Source: Alphaproteobacteria bacterium
GTDB lineage: Bacteria; Pseudomonadota; Alphaproteobacteria; Rhizobiales; Xanthobacteraceae
Assembly (NCBI GenBank): GCA_016869215.1
Contig: VGEP01000008.1
Coordinates: 62,001 to 126,000 of the forward strand
DNA length: 64,000 nucleotides
Reading direction: 5' to 3'
This document shows, one piece after another, positions 61,491 to 64,000 of this stretch. Position 1 is the first letter of the stretch; each line of letters begins with the position of its first letter. A program made the translations under genes and the position numbers. The notes below the pieces were generated by a model. It worked only from the letters and a program-made list of their open reading frames with translations, was not told the origin of the DNA and made no database searches.

Positions 61491-64000
61491 ATGGCCCAGA
61501 CCCAGTCGCTGTTCTTCTCCCGCCGTTTCGCACCGCTGTTCTGGACGCAGTTTTTCTCGGCGTTCAGCGACAACTTTCTGAAGAACGCATTGGTCTTCCT
61601 GATCCTGTTCAAGATCGGCGGCTCGGGTGCGGAGTCTCTGATCACGCTCGCGGCCGCCATCTTCATCGCGCCGTACTTCTTCCTGTCCGCGCTCGGCGGC
61701 GAGATGGCCGACCGCTTCGACAAGGCCGCGGTCGCACAACGGCTCAAGCTCGTGGAGATCGGCATCGCGCTGATCGCGATCACGGGCTTTGTCTTGCATT
61801 CGGTGCCGGTCCTGTTTGCCGCGCTGTTCGGCTTCGGCGTCATCGGCTCGCTGTTCGGACCGATCAAGTACGGCATCCTGCCGGACCTCCTGCCGCGCTC
61901 CGAACTGCCCGCCGCCAACGCACTGGTCGAAGGCGCCACCTTCATCGCCATCCTGCTCGGCACCATCGTCGGCGGGCTCGCCGCGAAGGACGGCGGCGAC
62001 CCGGCGTCGTTCGCGGGACTGATGCTGGTGTTCGCGCTGCTGTGCTGGGGCTCCTCGCTGTTTATCCCGCGGGTCGGCTCCGGCGCCCCGAACCTAAGGA
62101 TCGATCCCAACATCGCCGCGTCGACCGTCAGGCTGCTGAAGCACCTGCGCGCCGACCGGCGCATCTGGTGGGGCGCGCTGGTGACGAGCTGGTTCTGGCT
62201 GGTCGGTGCCATCGTGCTGTCGCTCTTGCCGCCGCTGGTGAAGTCGGTGCTCGGCGGCACCGAAGAAGTGGTCACGGTGTTCCTCGCGGTGTTCTCGGTC
62301 GCGGTCGCGGTCGGCTCGGGCCTCGCCGCCTGGCTCGCCGCCGGCCGCATCGTGATCCTGCCGACGCTGCTCGGCGCAGTTCTGCTTGCAGCGTTCGCCG
62401 CCGATCTCGGCTTCGCCACCTACGGCGCGCCGCTGGCGCTCGCGCCCAAGGGCGTGAGCGAAGTGTTCGGATCGGCGCTCGGCATCCGCGTCACCGTCGA
62501 CCTCGCCGGCCTCGCCATCGCCGGCGGCCTCTACATCGTGCCGACCTTCGCCGCGGTGCAGGCCTGGGCCGGCGCCGACCGCCGCGCCCGCACCGTCGCC
62601 GGCGTCAACGTGCTCAACGCCGCCTTCATGGTCGGCGGCACGGTCGCGATCGCAGCAATGCAGGCGTTCGGCGTCACCACGCCCACCTTGTTCATCGCGA
62701 TCGGCGTCGCAACGCTGATCGTCGCCATCACCATCGCCAAGACCATGCCGGCCAATCCGATGATGGACTTCCTGTCGATCGTGTTCCGCGCGCTGTATCG
62801 CGTCGAGATCAAGGGCGTCGAGAACCTTCTCAACGCCGGGCCGAACCCGATCATCGCGCTCAACCACGTGAGCTTCCTCGACGCGGCGCTGGCGCTGTCG
62901 CTGCTGCCGAAGGACCCGGTGTTCGCCATCGACAGCGCCATGGCGCAGAACTGGTGGGTGAAGCCGTTCCTGCGCTTCACCCGCGCCATGCCGCTCGACC
63001 CGACCAAGCCGATGGCGACGCGCACGCTGATCAACGCCGTCAAAGGCGGCGAACCGCTGATCATCTTCCCGGAGGGCCGCATCACCGTCACCGGCAGCCT
63101 GATGAAGATCTACGATGGCGCGGGACTGATCGCCGACAAGACCGGCGCCTTCGTGGTGCCGGTGCGGCTCGAAGGCCTCGAATACACGCCGTTCACGCGG
63201 CTCTCGAAACATCAGGTGAAGCGGCGCTGGTTCCCCAAGGTCACGGTCACGATCCTCGAACCGGTGAAGCTCACGGTCGACGATGCGCTCAAGGGCAAGC
63301 ACCGCCGCATGGCCGCGGGAGCCGCGCTCTACGAGATCATGTCCAATCTCGTCTACCGCACCACCTCCATCGAGCGCACCGTGCCCGAAGCCTTGCTCCA
63401 GGCCGCCGAAATCCACGGCATGAACCGCGTCGCGGTCGAGGACCCGCTGGCGGGGCCGCTCAGCTACCGCAAGCTGCTGCTCGGCATGCGCATTCTCGGC
63501 GAAAAGCTGATGCCGCTCGCGCCGGAAGGCGCGGCCATCGGCGTCATGCTGCCGAACGCGAACGGCGCCGCGGTGACGCTGATGGCGCTGATGTCGGCAG
63601 GCCGCGTGCCGGCGATGATCAACTTCACCGCCGGCGTGACCAACGTGCTGGCCGCCTGCCGCGCCGCCAAGGTCGACACCATCCTGACCTCGCGCGCCTT
63701 CATCGAGAAGGGCCGGCTCGAAGGGCTGATCGCGGGAATTCAGAACGACATCAAGATCGTCTATCTCGACGACATCCGCCCCACCATCACGCTCGGCGAC
63801 AAGCTGCGCGGCATGTGGAACTCGAAGAAGCTCATCGTCGACCGCAAGCCAGGCGACTGGGCGGCGATCCTGTTCACCTCCGGCTCGGAAGGCACGCCGA
63901 AGGGCGTCGTCCTCTCCCACCGCAACATGCTGGCGAACGCCGCACAGGCCGCGGCGCGCATCGACTTCGGACGGCAGGACAAGGTGTTCAATGTGCTGCC
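61491..64000 (+). CDS. Aas-like MFS / PlsC acyltransferase / acyl-ACP synthetase fusion (3' end missing)
   Basis: The frame runs open from the ATG at 61491 to the end of the window (836 codons visible). It has three parts: an MFS-type membrane domain (about residues 10-420, opening F-A-P-L-F-W-T-Q-F-F-S-A-F-S-D-N-F-L-K-N), a PlsC acyltransferase (about 435-620, with catalytic N-H-V-S-F-L-D-A around residue 458 and F-P-E-G-R-I), and the start of an AMP-ligase domain with I-L-F-T-S-G-S-E-G-T-P-K-G-V around 793. This order is that of LplT-Aas fusions that flip and re-acylate lysophospholipids. The end lies outside. Confidence 0.92.
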   Translation, partial: MAQTQSLFFSRRFAPLFWTQFFSAFSDNFLKNALVFLILFKIGGSGAESLITLAAAIFIAPYFFLSALGGEMADRFDKAAVAQRLKLVEIGIALIAITGFVLHSVPVLFAALFGFGVIGSLFGPIKYGILPDLLPRSELPAANALVEGATFIAILLGTIVGGLAAKDGGDPASFAGLMLVFALLCWGSSLFIPRVGSGAPNLRIDPNIAASTVRLLKHLRADRRIWWGALVTSWFWLVGAIVLSLLPPLVKSVLGGTEEVVTVFLAVFSVAVAVGSGLAAWLAAGRIVILPTLLGAVLLAAFAADLGFATYGAPLALAPKGVSEVFGSALGIRVTVDLAGLAIAGGLYIVPTFAAVQAWAGADRRARTVAGVNVLNAAFMVGGTVAIAAMQAFGVTTPTLFIAIGVATLIVAITIAKTMPANPMMDFLSIVFRALYRVEIKGVENLLNAGPNPIIALNHVSFLDAALALSLLPKDPVFAIDSAMAQNWWVKPFLRFTRAMPLDPTKPMATRTLINAVKGGEPLIIFPEGRITVTGSLMKIYDGAGLIADKTGAFVVPVRLEGLEYTPFTRLSKHQVKRRWFPKVTVTILEPVKLTVDDALKGKHRRMAAGAALYEIMSNLVYRTTSIERTVPEALLQAAEIHGMNRVAVEDPLAGPLSYRKLLLGMRILGEKLMPLAPEGAAIGVMLPNANGAAVTLMALMSAGRVPAMINFTAGVTNVLAACRAAKVDTILTSRAFIEKGRLEGLIAGIQNDIKIVYLDDIRPTITLGDKLRGMWNSKKLIVDRKPGDWAAILFTSGSEGTPKGVVLSHRNMLANAAQAAARIDFGRQDKVFNVL

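Noticed and set aside
62094-63920. A 608-codon minus-strand frame opposite the Aas-like gene
   Set aside because: The plus strand encodes recognisable MFS, PlsC and AMP-ligase domains across the same bases.
1-64000. CRISPR arrays, prophage or insertion sequences
   Set aside because: No regularly spaced direct repeats, cas, integrase or transposase genes were seen.

Overview
The window comes from a GC-rich chromosome of an alphaproteobacterium, most likely Hyphomicrobiales (Bradyrhizobium / Pseudolabrys / Xanthobacteraceae-like). The evidence is codon bias so strong that antisense frames stay open for kilobases, an IalB-family protein, an HWE-type histidine kinase, a FixK/FNR-like box, four periplasmic Bug receptors and several families of short nested palindromes of the kind scattered through these genomes. 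The assignment rests on gene content and remembered family resemblance, not on a search. No prophage, IS element or CRISPR array was seen.

Left part (1-13 kb): the end of a MaoC/mesaconyl-CoA hydratase-like gene, Cu/Zn superoxide dismutase, a LysR regulator, the complete sdhCDAB operon (TCA cycle, respiratory complex II), a siderophore-interacting flavoreductase, an OmpA-domain protein, a Bug receptor in an operon with a UROD/MetE-like protein under a divergent LysR regulator, argG, and a 54-residue zinc-ribbon gene. Middle (13-39 kb): a taurine/nitrate/sulfonate-type ABC importer (ATPase, two permeases, convergent binding protein), a 54-residue membrane protein behind a FixK/FNR-like box, a lytic transglycosylase, a PAP2 phosphatase pair, rlmN, ialB-like, a quinone oxidoreductase, phhB, a site-2 protease with CBS domains, typA, a yggT-DUF167-folD operon, tRNA-Ala(CGC), a PAS/PAS/HWE kinase, an MFS exporter, a class I amidotransferase, SDR, TerB and TPR-lipoprotein genes, another Bug receptor and a PiT phosphate transporter.

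Right part (39-64 kb): a tad/cpa pilus operon on the minus strand (cpaB, cpaC, a short cpaD-like gene, cpaE, cpaF, tadB, tadC). Its secretin gene cpaC carries an in-frame TAG with the rest of the frame intact, so the pilus is either broken or depends on readthrough, or the base is a sequence error. Next is an accessory catabolic and uptake region (47.6-60.6 kb): an M24-fold protein lacking most metal ligands, a RidA protein with a histidine-rich loop, two Bug receptors, a GST, two paralogous bicupins, a small cupin, a CocE-type hydrolase and the TctB/TctA membrane pair, with different nested palindromes at four of its junctions and one low-GC orphan gene in its middle. The window ends inside a three-domain MFS / PlsC acyltransferase / AMP-ligase (Aas-like) gene.

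Most of the window is ordinary housekeeping. The parts that deserve a second look are the interrupted secretin, the cupin/Bug/CocE/TctAB cluster, the FixK-box mini-protein, the low-GC orphan and the tandem palindromic element near 35.8 kb.
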